Shown piece by piece: positions 51,901 through 59,426 of a DNA stretch of 64,000 nucleotides. Origin of the DNA: an uncultured Oscillospiraceae bacterium (GTDB lineage Bacteria > Bacillota > Clostridia > Oscillospirales > Oscillospiraceae). The position numbers and the translations under genes are program-made. Each line of letters starts with the position of its first letter. Positions within the stretch are counted from its first letter, which is position 1. The stretch is from assembly GCA_902478785.1 (NCBI GenBank), contig CABSMJ010000009.1:1-64000 (forward strand), in the 5' to 3' direction. Under the pieces are notes generated by a model, which was given only the letters and a program-made list of their open reading frames with translations, did no database searches and was not told the origin of the DNA.

Positions 51901-52154
51901 TGGACCAGGTGCCCAGGAGCGGCGCGGTCTGGTGCATCGATGCCTTCTCCCTCAACAACAACGACGATTTCTGCCAAGGTGTGCAGCAGTACGGCTTGTG
52001 GAGCCGGGAGCAGTCTGTGGGAAAGGAACGCTTTTGCAAGTCTGTGGATGACCTGGATCAGCTCATGCCCCAAAGCAGCAAGGACATCTGGGCCTATGTG
52101 CTGCTGCTGGACAAAAACTATCGCCCCGTGGGCTACACCATTTTGACCTCCTGA
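48912..52154 (+). CDS. large zinc-ribbon, single-TM protein with three extracytoplasmic repeats
   Basis: This 1080-aa protein is not recognised as a known family. Its parts in order are as follows. Residues 1-150 are a beta-rich domain. A zinc-ribbon-like CPCGG...CHRCGC lies at 163-181. A long Glu/Arg/Ala coiled coil spans about 185-235. A Pro/Glu linker is followed by a basic KKKK and one transmembrane helix (GIAAVVVLLAVAGFLLL, about 325-343). Three tandem repeats of about 242 residues follow, each centred on LCDYDF(T/S)(A/S)LYE at 484, 726 and 970. They share the order TVxLxVEE, a Tyr/Phe-rich core, G(A/T)P, LCDYDF, a Trp/Tyr/Ser segment and a closing GY(T/V)xxxxx. The topology suggests a cytoplasmic N-terminus and outside repeats. 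It is paired with the upstream membrane protein. Confidence 0.85.
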   Translation: MSDRYIRRFALPERLYTASAPVVLAAGVLLEDTRTPRLVAQLKWKSIAPGTLIALTVAVKCPEDTGETVFTYSDLHIDRGQTFGVYTAVVLPWGPQRTMEVRALSALFSDGSGWTAPEDAQWASLPAFAPLAQAVAQPELLALSALLPRNRYAFRRDRGLWYCPCGGVNQEAEAVCHRCGCAREEAERLATAEGLRQVLREREEERTRLAQEEAQRREEARAQAEAHKEAARQKLSGIKARFRLGSAPGEPTQETPEPLAPQETGETVPEPLEAPVSEPREASAPVEGADAGALTPVPEEALEPREETAPVPAAKPRRKKKKALGIAAVVVLLAVAGFLLLPRLLGGTDAGFGISPARELHVTAPGDGETVILTVEEDQEGVCTVSPELVRQQIPGVEYMNLDGVPDMGDDIDPYLINSFQMAILVTSRGQYGSEGEWGSFDANRDPNSPLCLLLYDSNFHLMGHAVGAPEAAGDGQWQLEVTLCDYDFTALYEEQLSEFEAQRAETFANYIAPEDIQDSGAKYFLTGYNTGRGPTLLPGDAQTYHLWAQYTSPYVEKHCREMDRLQDRLPRDDRWRCFLFLDEDYQLLGYTMLDSTGGGGQAANTELTPLGTVELIVEENSDGNCEFTEEKLRQIVPEMEFFNFEGFVPDLSGDVKAYVTDSLHMAWLVTSQGRERGGHSSATWNLSEDHLFTLLLYSDFTTLCGYFVGAPEDLGGGRWRMEITLCDYDFTALYEEQAAGYTAAPQLPEIAQEDIASCGAAYYIEPVSQLSGSDDFTNRVRLQSLWSRATSPYISRFRRSITDLPNAVRWATAERPCDYLLLNSSGQYMGYVTVTDGERVAGMHFTFPSRLSAYDGTVSLDLTAEGEYCPLTLEQVKKVVPQTRSMEFRGMPNLGGVGEYLKVSDQMAWLVASGGTRTMNQTSGRFSVQDGKAPFRALLLYSSPTTLCGYYIGTPSHVGGNTWRMDIVLCDYDFSSLYEGQKKAFDQTALPKYIALDQVPRSGAVWCIDAFSLNNNDDFCQGVQQYGLWSREQSVGKERFCKSVDDLDQLMPQSSKDIWAYVLLLDKNYRPVGYTILTS

Positions 52155-52165
52155 GAGAAGAACCA

Positions 52166-52200
52166 AAAGAGCCCGGAGCCTTTGCGGCTCCGGGCTCTTT
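52166..52200. terminator. bidirectional Rho-independent terminator
   Basis: A perfect 15-bp stem, AAAGAGCCCGGAGCC / GGCTCCGGGCTCTTT, with a TTTGC loop separates the three-repeat gene from the convergent dehydrogenase. Confidence 0.93.
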
Positions 52201-52214
52201 ACTGCACAGAGGTC

Positions 52215-53258
52215 TCAGTTCTCCGGCGGGGTGACGGCCACCTTGATGACGCCGTCCCGGCGGTGCTCAAAGAGGTCATAGGATGCTTCGATCTCGTTCA
52301 GGGGGAAGGTGTGGGTGATGAGGGGCGTGGTGTCCAGCTTGCCGGCGGCGATCAGGTCCAGGGTCTCGGCGCAGCGGCAGCCGTCCACGCCGCCGGTCTT
52401 GAAGGTCAGGTTCTTGCCGTACATCTCCGGCAGGGGCAGGATCTGGGGAGCGTCGTAGAGGGCCACCACTGTCACCACTGCATTGGGCCGGGCGCACTGC
52501 CAGGCCAGGCGGAAGGTGTCCGGGCTGCCCGCCACCTCCAGCACCGCGTCGGCGCCGCCGTGGTCGCTGTGGGAGCGGACGAAGTCCAAAAGCCCCTCCG
52601 GCGGGGCCGTCAGCACCTGAGGGAAGTGCTGCGCCACAAAGGCACGGCGCAGGGGGGCCTGTTCACAGACGATGACCCGTTTGGGACCTTTCAGCAGTAC
52701 GCACTGGAGGGTGCACAGGCCCGTGGGCCCGGCGCCCAGGAGCAGCACCGTGTCCTCCGAGGTGATCTCCGCAATGTCTGCCGCCCAGTAGCCGGTGGCC
52801 AGGATGTCCCCCACAAAGAGGGCCTGGCGGTCCGTCACCGAGTCGGGGATCTTCGTCAGCCCCTGGTCGGCGTAGGGCACCCGGACGTACTCGGCCTGGC
52901 CGCCGTCGATGCGGCAGCCCAGAGCCCAGCCGCCGTTGGGGTCGGTGCAGTTGTTGACCCACCCGTGGCGGCAGAAAAAGCACTGACCGCAGAAGGTCTC
53001 CACATTCACCGTCACCCGGTCCCCGGGGCGGACCGTGGAGACGGCACTGCCCACCGTTTCCACAACGCCCACCATCTCGTGGCCCACGGTGATGCCCGGT
53101 ACCGCCCGGGGCACGGAGCCGTGCTTGATGTGCAGATCACTGGTGCAGATGCTGGAAAGGGTCACCCGGACCACTGCGTCCCGGGGGTCCTGGATCACAG
53201 GCTTGGGCTTGTCCAGCAGACGGAACTGCCCCTCTTTGATATAGGTATAAGCCAGCAT
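52215..53258 (-). CDS. zinc-dependent alcohol dehydrogenase (MDR family)
   Basis: The ATG at 53258 (MLAYTYIKEGQF) follows AAAGGAGG; a longer minus frame reaching upstream is a shadow. The 347-aa protein has the catalytic-zinc region ICTSDLHIKHGSVP and GHEMVGVV, and the structural-zinc cysteines in FCGQCFFCRHGWVNNC. The Rossmann NAD(P) motif is LLLGAGPTGLCTLQ. It belongs to the medium-chain zinc alcohol dehydrogenases. The substrate is unknown. Confidence 0.93.
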   Translation of the reverse strand: MLAYTYIKEGQFRLLDKPKPVIQDPRDAVVRVTLSSICTSDLHIKHGSVPRAVPGITVGHEMVGVVETVGSAVSTVRPGDRVTVNVETFCGQCFFCRHGWVNNCTDPNGGWALGCRIDGGQAEYVRVPYADQGLTKIPDSVTDRQALFVGDILATGYWAADIAEITSEDTVLLLGAGPTGLCTLQCVLLKGPKRVIVCEQAPLRRAFVAQHFPQVLTAPPEGLLDFVRSHSDHGGADAVLEVAGSPDTFRLAWQCARPNAVVTVVALYDAPQILPLPEMYGKNLTFKTGGVDGCRCAETLDLIAAGKLDTTPLITHTFPLNEIEASYDLFEHRRDGVIKVAVTPPEN

Positions 53259-53316
53259 GGCCATGCCTCCTTTGCTTGTTTGCCCCACCGGTGGATGGCG
53301 GGCATTCTTTGCCACC

Positions 53317-53345
53317 AGTATACCCCCTGTCCGCTTTCGGCGCAA
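53317..53345 (-). promoter_or_regulatory. promoter of the alcohol dehydrogenase gene
   Basis: On the minus strand, TTGCGC (53345-53340), a 17-bp spacer and TATACT (53322-53317) lie about 50 nt before the start. Confidence 0.65.
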
Positions 53346-53453
53346 GAGACCCACCAGCCAGTGGGAGAGGCGGAAAGCACGGCGATAAGCTGCAAAAAAG
53401 AGGGGATTTTCCCACAAAAGGCTGCAAAACCCCGGTTTGTAATCCTTTTGTTG

Positions 53454-53481
53454 TTGACCCTGTGGTCGGATACGGTACAAT
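53454..53481 (+). promoter_or_regulatory. promoter of capA-like gene
   Basis: TTGACC (53454-53459), a 16-bp spacer and TACAAT (53476-53481) face away from the dehydrogenase promoter. With it this explains the 304-bp divergent gap; nothing else is seen there. Confidence 0.65.
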
Positions 53482-53562
53482 AGCCCCAGAGCGCAGAAGG
53501 CGGCGCCTTCTGCCCTGAAAGCCGCCGGAGAGAAAGAGACGGCGGGGAAGGGAGATGGGGAG

Positions 53563-54840
53563 ATGCGGGTGTACAGCGGAGGTGGCCGGCGAGTGGCCGC
53601 CGGCGCCGGCCAAAGGCGCCCTGCACGGGGCGGCAAGCGGCTCCAGTCTGCAAAAAAGCGCCGGAGAGCGCCCAAGATCCTTTTGACTGCCGCCGGTGTG
53701 ACATTGGTGGCCTGCCTGGTTCTGGTGCGGGGCGCCGGATTGCCGGAGAAGGTTTTCGGAGAAGAGCCCAAGGAGCAGGAGCTGATCCCCTTGACCGAGG
53801 CCCGGCCCGCGGAGTCTGAGCCCATCGGAGCCCAGCGGGAGGAGGGCCATTTCCTCTTGAGCTTTGCCGGGGACTGCACCCTGGGTACCGAGCACGGCAG
53901 CTGGGGCAAGAGCGGCACCTTCCCGGAGGTGGTGGGGGAGGACTATGCCTATCCCTTTGCCGGCGTCCAAAGTCTCTTCGCTCAGGATGACTTCACCTTC
54001 GTCAATCTGGAGGGAGCTTTGACCTCCCACACAGTGCCGGCGGAGAAGCAGTATCGGTTCCGGGGACCTACCGCCTACGGGACCATTTTGACAGAGGGCA
54101 GCGTGGAGGCGGTGACCCTGGCCAACAACCACACCCTGGACTACGGCAAGACCGGGTTGCAGGAGACCCGGCAGGTGCTGAAGGACCTGGGCGTGGCCGC
54201 CGGAGGCGACGGGGAGACCTTTCTCTATACTACCTCCCAGGGCCTGAAGATCGGCGTTTACACCGCCTATCACTTCGGAAAGCCCCAGATCCGCCAGAGC
54301 ATCGAAACGCTGCAAAGTCAAGGGGCGGAGGTCATCGTCGCTGCCTTTCACTCTGGCGCCGAAGGGTCCTATACTCCTACTGCTCGCCAGAAGGACATGT
54401 TCCGCTACGCCGCCGACTGCGGGGCCCACATCGTCTACAACAGCCATCCCCATGTGCTCCAGCCCATGGAGCGCTACGGGGACAGCGTGATACTTTACAG
54501 TCTGGGCAACTTCTCCTTCGGCGGCAACCGCAATCCCTCGGACAAGGACACCGTGGTCATCCAGGTGGAGGTGGAGCGGCAGGCGGACGGCTCCATGGCG
54601 CTTTCCCAGGTCTTGGCCCATCCCTGCTCCGTCAGCAGCCGCGTCGACCGCAACGACTACCAGCCCACCCTCTGCCGGGCGGACAGTACCCAGGCCCGGC
54701 GGGTGGAGCAGAAGCTGGCGGGCACCTATCGGCCGCCGGCCCCTGCCTCTGTGCCGGAGGAAAAGGCGCCCCAGACCGCTGCTCCGGAGGAGACGCCGGA
54801 GGCGGAACCGGGCCCGACGCTGCCGGCGGAGAGCGTATAG
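53563..54840 (+). CDS. CapA/PgsA-family metallophosphoesterase-like protein
   Basis: This 425-aa protein has a basic N-tail, one transmembrane anchor (ILLTAAGVTLVACLVLV, about residues 39-55), then the CapA domain: LSFAGDCTLG, FTFVNLEGALTS, EAVTLANNHTLDYG, VIVAAFHSGAE and YNSHPHVLQPME. These match the poly-gamma-glutamate/capsule CapA family with metal-binding Asp, Asn and His. The Pro/Ala/Glu-rich C-terminal tail of about 40 residues is not conserved. It is anchored in the membrane with the domain outside; its substrate here is unknown. Confidence 0.92.
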   Translation: MRVYSGGGRRVAAGAGQRRPARGGKRLQSAKKRRRAPKILLTAAGVTLVACLVLVRGAGLPEKVFGEEPKEQELIPLTEARPAESEPIGAQREEGHFLLSFAGDCTLGTEHGSWGKSGTFPEVVGEDYAYPFAGVQSLFAQDDFTFVNLEGALTSHTVPAEKQYRFRGPTAYGTILTEGSVEAVTLANNHTLDYGKTGLQETRQVLKDLGVAAGGDGETFLYTTSQGLKIGVYTAYHFGKPQIRQSIETLQSQGAEVIVAAFHSGAEGSYTPTARQKDMFRYAADCGAHIVYNSHPHVLQPMERYGDSVILYSLGNFSFGGNRNPSDKDTVVIQVEVERQADGSMALSQVLAHPCSVSSRVDRNDYQPTLCRADSTQARRVEQKLAGTYRPPAPASVPEEKAPQTAAPEETPEAEPGPTLPAESV

Positions 54841-54923
54841 TTTCCTGCTGCCCGGGGCAGAACCCGTCTTGCTGTCCCGGCGATTTTGGGGTATGCTATG
54901 AGAAAAGACCAAAGGAGAGACCC

Positions 54924-55484
54924 ATGACCCAACTGGACCTTGCCATATTGGATTGGATGCAGCTTCATGTCCGCTGCGAATTTCTGGACCGGGTGATGCC
55001 CGTCCTCACCGCCCTGGGCAACGCAGGGATCTTCTGGATTCTGCTGACGGTGGTGCTGCTGTGTACCAAGCGCTATCGCCGTCTGGGGATTTTGTGCGCC
55101 TGCTCCCTGGTGCTGGACCTGCTGGTGTGCAATCTGACCATCAAGCCGCTGGTGGACCGGGTGCGGCCCTTTGTGCTCAGCCCCTCGGCGCCGGAGCTGC
55201 TGGTGGCGCCGCCTGGGGACGCTTCGTTTCCCTCGGGCCACACCGCCGCCTCCTTCGCCGCCACCTCGGCCCTCTATGCCGGCGGGAGCCGGCTGTGGAT
55301 TCCGGCGGCAGTGCTGTCGCTGCTGATTGCCTTTTCCCGGCTGTATCTGTATGTCCACTATCCCAGCGACGTGCTGGCCGGGATGGTGCTGGGCACCGTG
55401 CTGGGTTTCGTGGCCCGGTGGCTGTGTCTCCACGCCGAAACCTGGTGGAAGGCGCGCCCCATCCGGGAGGAGAGGAAACACTGA
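54924..55484 (+). CDS. PAP2-family membrane phosphatase
   Basis: This 186-aa membrane protein has the three PAP2 motifs: KPLVDRVRP, SFPSGHTAAS and SRLYLYVHYPSDV, in that order, embedded in about five or six helices. Members dephosphorylate undecaprenyl or phosphatidyl-glycerol phosphates. Such an enzyme could supply carrier lipid for the wall. A ribosome binding site AAAGGAGAG lies 8 nt before the ATG. A QueG-like gene follows after 13 bp. Confidence 0.95.
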   Translation: MTQLDLAILDWMQLHVRCEFLDRVMPVLTALGNAGIFWILLTVVLLCTKRYRRLGILCACSLVLDLLVCNLTIKPLVDRVRPFVLSPSAPELLVAPPGDASFPSGHTAASFAATSALYAGGSRLWIPAAVLSLLIAFSRLYLYVHYPSDVLAGMVLGTVLGFVARWLCLHAETWWKARPIREERKH

Positions 55485-55497
55485 GGAGGGAAGACCC

Positions 55498-56199
55498 ATG
55501 GAAGAGGAGAGGAAACTGGCCCAGGAGCTGGAGCAGACGCTGCGTCAGGCAGGGGCTGCCCTGGTGGGATTTGGGGATCTGAGCGGCATCTGCCCGCCGC
55601 CGCTGACCACCGGCGTGTCTGTGGCGGTGCCCCTGCCGCCGGATGTGCTGGAGGGCATCGCGGAGGGGCCTACACTGGCCTACCTGGAGGCCTACCACGC
55701 CCTCAACGCCCAGCTCAACGCCATCGTCACCGCAGGAGCCGCCTTCCTGGAGGCCCGGGGTTGGCAGGCTAGAGCCCAGACCACCGACGCGGTGACCCAG
55801 GACGAGACCTGGCGCACGCCGCTGCCTCACAAGACGGTGGCCACCCGGGCGGGCTTGGGCTGGATCGGCAGGAACTGCCTGCTGGTGACGCCGGAGTACG
55901 GCGGTGCGATGCGGCTGTCCTCCCTGGTCACCGATGCGCCCTTGCCCACGGCGGAGCCCATCACCACCTCCCGCTGCGGCGGCTGCCGGCGGTGCGTGGA
56001 GGCCTGCCCTGCCGGTGCTCTCACCGGCGCCCTGTGGCAGGCCGGAATGGACCGGGAGGAGCTCTTCTGCCGGGAGACCTGCTGGGAAAAGCAGCGGGAG
56101 CTGATGCGGGAGCGGACCGGCATCGACACAGACCTGTGCGGTCAGTGCTTTGTGGTTTGCCCCTACACGGCCCGGTATCTGCAAAGGACCAAGGAATAG
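55498..56199 (+). CDS. QueG-like protein with double [4Fe-4S] domain, short form
   Basis: The ATG at 55498 (MEEERKLAQELEQTL) gives 233 aa. It contains HKTVATRAGLGWIGRNCLLV and RCGGCRRCVEACPAGALTG, then CGQCFVVCPYT, the double iron-sulphur ligands of epoxyqueuosine reductase. Standard QueG is about 380 aa and has an N-terminal B12-binding DUF1730 region and a C-terminal HEAT region. Here the C-terminal part is missing and the N-terminal part is short, so true QueG function is uncertain. Similar short forms are often annotated 4Fe-4S double cluster binding proteins. Confidence 0.8.
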   Translation: MEEERKLAQELEQTLRQAGAALVGFGDLSGICPPPLTTGVSVAVPLPPDVLEGIAEGPTLAYLEAYHALNAQLNAIVTAGAAFLEARGWQARAQTTDAVTQDETWRTPLPHKTVATRAGLGWIGRNCLLVTPEYGGAMRLSSLVTDAPLPTAEPITTSRCGGCRRCVEACPAGALTGALWQAGMDREELFCRETCWEKQRELMRERTGIDTDLCGQCFVVCPYTARYLQRTKE

Positions 56200-56207
56200 A
56201 AAAGAAA

Positions 56208-56242
56208 AATGCCCTCGGCGCAGCGCGCCGGGGGCATTTTTT
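56208..56242. terminator. bidirectional Rho-independent terminator
   Basis: AAATGCCC-T-CGGCGC and GCGCCG-G-GGGCATTT form a stem with one T/G mismatch around AGC, followed by T residues. It lies between the QueG-like gene and the convergent transporter. Confidence 0.85.
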
Positions 56243-56263
56243 GCGTTTTAAGGGGAAAACTTT

Positions 56264-57190
56264 TCAGGCCAGCGTCTCCGCCAGACCCACCACCAGGGGC
56301 ATGGTGATGACCGAGAGCACCGTCTGGAAGGAGACCAGCTCTGCCGCCAGACTGGCGCCCTTGTTACACTTCTCCGCCATCATGGCCACCAGAGTGCCGG
56401 CAGGGCAGGCGGCGGCCACGGTGGTGGCGATGAGCACGCTGCCCCGGACGCCCAGCAGATACATGACGATCAGGGCACCCAGAGGCAGCAGCACCAGCCG
56501 CAGCAGGGCGCACAGCCAGCTCATCTTGTCCGACACCACATGGCGCAGATTGGCCTGGGAGAGCTGATAGCCGATGAGCAGCATGGGCAGCGGCACGTTC
56601 ATGGCGGAGATGTCGTCCACCACGGTCATCAGCACAGGGGGCAGGTCGATGCCGCTGAAGAAGAAAAAGAGGCCCAGAACGATGCCGGCCACACCGGGAT
56701 TGCAGAATGCCTTGCGCATGGAAAAGGACTTGGTGTCTCCCGTGAGATAGGCCACGCCGCCGGTCCAGAACAGCAGCGGGCACACTGTAGCATAGGCGGA
56801 GCCGTAGAAGATGCCCGTGGGACCGATGAGGGCGGTCTGGAGGGGGAAGGCCATGAAGTTGCAGTTGGTCAGGGCCATGGCCAGACAGAAGATGCGCTTG
56901 CGGATGGGGTCCTTCTCAGGGAGCAGGAAAAAGGGAATAAAGAAGCAGGCCAGGACGATGACAAAGGCCAGCAGCATGGACAAAAGAAAGTCATGGAGTG
57001 TCTCGGCCGTCAGATCCAGCTGGAAGGCGGAGATCAGGGAGCAGGGCACCACCAGATACAAGACCAGGTTGGTGATGCCGGTCACGGCCTCCGGCGCCAG
57101 GAGTTTGGATTTGCCGAAGCAGTATCCGATCCCCATTAAAATAAAAAGAATGAGGGCCTGCTGGCCCACCATTAAGAAATTTTCAAGCAA
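56264..57190 (-). CDS. AEC-family transporter (auxin efflux carrier type)
   Basis: The start is a TTG at 57190 with GAGGGAAC upstream. The 308-aa protein has ten hydrophobic helices and the family patterns GYCFGKSKLLAPEAVTGI, NLVLYLVVPCSLISAF and VPLPMLLIGYQLS. The AEC family exports or exchanges small organic anions, such as malate or amino-acid-derived acids; the substrate here is unknown. It is a single-gene unit bounded by a terminator. Confidence 0.9.
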   Translation of the reverse strand: MLENFLMVGQQALILFILMGIGYCFGKSKLLAPEAVTGITNLVLYLVVPCSLISAFQLDLTAETLHDFLLSMLLAFVIVLACFFIPFFLLPEKDPIRKRIFCLAMALTNCNFMAFPLQTALIGPTGIFYGSAYATVCPLLFWTGGVAYLTGDTKSFSMRKAFCNPGVAGIVLGLFFFFSGIDLPPVLMTVVDDISAMNVPLPMLLIGYQLSQANLRHVVSDKMSWLCALLRLVLLPLGALIVMYLLGVRGSVLIATTVAAACPAGTLVAMMAEKCNKGASLAAELVSFQTVLSVITMPLVVGLAETLA

Positions 57191-57373
57191 TGTAGTTCCC
57201 TCTTTCCTATGTGATTTTGCGACGGGTTCCAGTTTACTCCGCAGGCAGTATTTCTGTCAAGAGAGGAAAAAGTGGGTAAATTTTAAAAAGAAAACAGAGG
57301 TTTTGCGTTGAATTTGCTCAAAAAGAGGGGGATTTTACTTTCCCGGCAGCAGATTTTACAAAAGGGAATGTAT

Positions 57374-57429
57374 TTTACATACATTTAACTTTTCGGTGGT
57401 AGTGGATTTAATTTGCCTCACATTATACT
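57374..57429 (+). promoter_or_regulatory. pstS promoter with PhoP-box-like direct repeat
   Basis: TTTACA (57374-57379) and TTAACT (57385-57390) are separated by 5 bp, matching the 11-bp direct-repeat pattern of Bacillus PhoP boxes (TTAACA-N5-TTAACA). A further TTTACA lies at 57355-57360. Downstream is TATACT (57424-57429) without a recognisable -35, as in PhoP-activated promoters. The gap 57191-57490 contains nothing else I recognise. Confidence 0.65.
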
Positions 57430-57490
57430 AAAACCGTTCCAACGAGGAAAACTAGAAAACAAGAAAATCAAAAAAGGAGCAAACATTGAG

Positions 57491-58357
57491 ATGAAAAAGT
57501 TTTTGGGCATTGTCCTTACATTGACCATGGCCACCGGCCTGCTGGCCGGCTGCGGCAGCACTGAGACCACCGGTTCCAGCAACACCGGCAGCGCTGGCAG
57601 CACCGGCGAGACCCAGCTCAGCGGCTCTGTCTCCACCGACGGTTCCACCTCCATGGAGGAGGTCATCGGCGCCCTGGGTGAGCAGTTCCTGGCTGACACC
57701 GGTGTGACCGTCACCTACAACCCCACCGGTTCCAGCGCCGGCATTGAGGCCGTTACCAACGGCACTTGCGACATCGGCCTGGCTTCCCGCGCTCTGAAGG
57801 ATGAGGAGAAGGCCGGCGGTCTGACCGAGACCACCGTGGCTCTGGATGGCATCGCCATCATCGTCAATTCTGAGAACCCCGTTACCGATCTGACCATCGA
57901 CCAGATCGCCGACATCTACACCGGCGCTATCAATGACTGGGCCGACGTGGGCGGCACTGCCGGCACCATCGCGCGGGTCATCCGTGAGTCCGGTTCCGGC
58001 ACCCGTGAAGGCTTTGAGTCCATCACCGGCACCAAGGATGCCTGCCTGAGCGATCAGGAGCTGAGCTCCACCGGCGCTGTCATCGAGGCTGTCCGCTCCA
58101 ACCCCGGCGCCATCGGCTATGCTTCCCTGTCCGCCGTGGAGGGCCAGGAGGGCATCACCGTGCTGAAGGTCGATGGTGTGGCTCCCTCTGAGGAGACCGT
58201 CCTGGACGGCACCTACACCATCCAGCGTCCCTTCGTGTTCGTCACCCGCACCGATGAGACTCTGAGCGATGCTGCACAGGCCTTCTTTGACTTCGCCACC
58301 TCCACCGATGCCAACGACCTGATCGCCGCTGCCGGTGCCGTGCCCGTTGCCAAATAA
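57491..58357 (+). CDS. pstS: phosphate-binding lipoprotein PstS
   Basis: The ATG at 57491 (MKKFLGIVLTLTM) begins a lipoprotein signal peptide with lipobox LAGC and C21 as the lipidated residue. After a Ser/Gly/Thr linker comes the phosphate-binding fold: GSVSTDGSTSMEEVI, YNPTGSSAGIEAV and RESGSGTREGFE. The 288-aa protein captures phosphate for the ABC transporter encoded next. AAGGAG precedes the ATG at 11 nt. Confidence 0.96.
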   Translation: MKKFLGIVLTLTMATGLLAGCGSTETTGSSNTGSAGSTGETQLSGSVSTDGSTSMEEVIGALGEQFLADTGVTVTYNPTGSSAGIEAVTNGTCDIGLASRALKDEEKAGGLTETTVALDGIAIIVNSENPVTDLTIDQIADIYTGAINDWADVGGTAGTIARVIRESGSGTREGFESITGTKDACLSDQELSSTGAVIEAVRSNPGAIGYASLSAVEGQEGITVLKVDGVAPSEETVLDGTYTIQRPFVFVTRTDETLSDAAQAFFDFATSTDANDLIAAAGAVPVAK

Positions 58358-58388
58358 GTAAGAACCAGAAACGAATGTGTAACGTGTT

Positions 58389-58422
58389 CAGCCGCCGTAC
58401 CCACTGCAAGGGGCGGCGGCTG
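58389..58422 (+). other. hairpin between pstS and pstC
   Basis: CAGCCGCCG (58389-58397) pairs with CGGCGGCTG (58414-58422). No U-tract follows, so it could protect the pstS mRNA 3' end and set a higher level of PstS over the permease, as known in other pst operons. Confidence 0.55.
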
Positions 58423-58455
58423 TTCCACTGAATGCTGCAAAGGAGAAACGAAGTA

Positions 58456-59421
58456 ATGGAGAAACAAGTGCCGCTGTCTCAGGCCGGCAGCACCTCGGCT
58501 CAGCCCAAGAAGGCAGAGAAGAAGCCAGGCCTGCATCTGCCCAGCTTCCGGGTCAACAATCCCCGGGAGGCGCTGGAGCTGGTGATGAATCTGATTTTCT
58601 TTGTCTGTGGTATCATTGCCGTGGCCTTCGTATTGGTCATCAGCGTCTATCTGGTGATCTCGGGTCTGCCTGCCATCGCGGAGATCGGACCCATCAACTT
58701 CCTCTTCGGAAAGAAATGGTACGCCTCCACAGGGGATTTCGGCATCTTTGCCATCATCCTGACCTCCTTTGCCGGCACCGGCGGAGCCATTCTGGTGGGT
58801 GTGCCCATCGGACTGATGACCGCCATCTTCCTGGCCAAGGTGGCACCGCCCCGGATCGCCAGGATCATCCACACCGCTGTGGAGCTGCTGGCCGGCATCC
58901 CCTCCGTGGTATATGGCCTGGTGGGCATGATCTTACTGGTGCCTGCCATCCGGGATGCCTTTGATCTGGCTTCCGGTGCCACTCTTCTGGCCGCCATCAT
59001 CGTACTGGCGGTGATGATCCTGCCCTCTATCATCTCCGTGTCGGAGACCGCCCTTCGGGCGGTGCCCCAGGAGTATGAGGAGGCCTCCCTGGCCCTGGGC
59101 GCCACCCACATCGAGACCGTGTTCCGGGTCAGCGTCCCCGCTGCCCGCAGTGGTATCGCCACCGCTATCGTTCTGGGCATCGGCCGCGCCATCGGTGAGG
59201 CCATGGCCATCATCATGGTGGCGGGCAACGTGGCCAATATGCCAGGCCTGCTGACGCCGGTGCGGTTTTTGACCACCGCCATCGTTTCGGAGATGGCCTA
59301 CGCCGGCGTGGGTTCTCTCCACCGCAATGCCCTGTTCTCCATCGGACTGGTGCTGTTTTTGTTCATCATGCTCATCAATGTGTTCCTCAATGTTTTCATC
59401 AAGAATAAAAAGGAGGGCTGA
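58456..59421 (+). CDS. pstC: phosphate ABC transporter permease PstC
   Basis: The ATG at 58456 (MEKQVPLSQAG) follows AAAGGAG. The 321-aa protein has a 60-residue soluble N-tail, then six helices and the permease motif EASLALGATHIETVFRVSVP (EAA loop) that contacts PstB. It forms the membrane channel with PstA. Confidence 0.96.
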   Translation: MEKQVPLSQAGSTSAQPKKAEKKPGLHLPSFRVNNPREALELVMNLIFFVCGIIAVAFVLVISVYLVISGLPAIAEIGPINFLFGKKWYASTGDFGIFAIILTSFAGTGGAILVGVPIGLMTAIFLAKVAPPRIARIIHTAVELLAGIPSVVYGLVGMILLVPAIRDAFDLASGATLLAAIIVLAVMILPSIISVSETALRAVPQEYEEASLALGATHIETVFRVSVPAARSGIATAIVLGIGRAIGEAMAIIMVAGNVANMPGLLTPVRFLTTAIVSEMAYAGVGSLHRNALFSIGLVLFLFIMLINVFLNVFIKNKKEG

Positions 59422-59426
59422 GTGCC

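Noticed and set aside
53137..54912. 591-aa minus-strand frame opposite capA-like gene
   Set aside because: The plus-strand CapA frame has clear metal-binding motifs; the minus frame has none.
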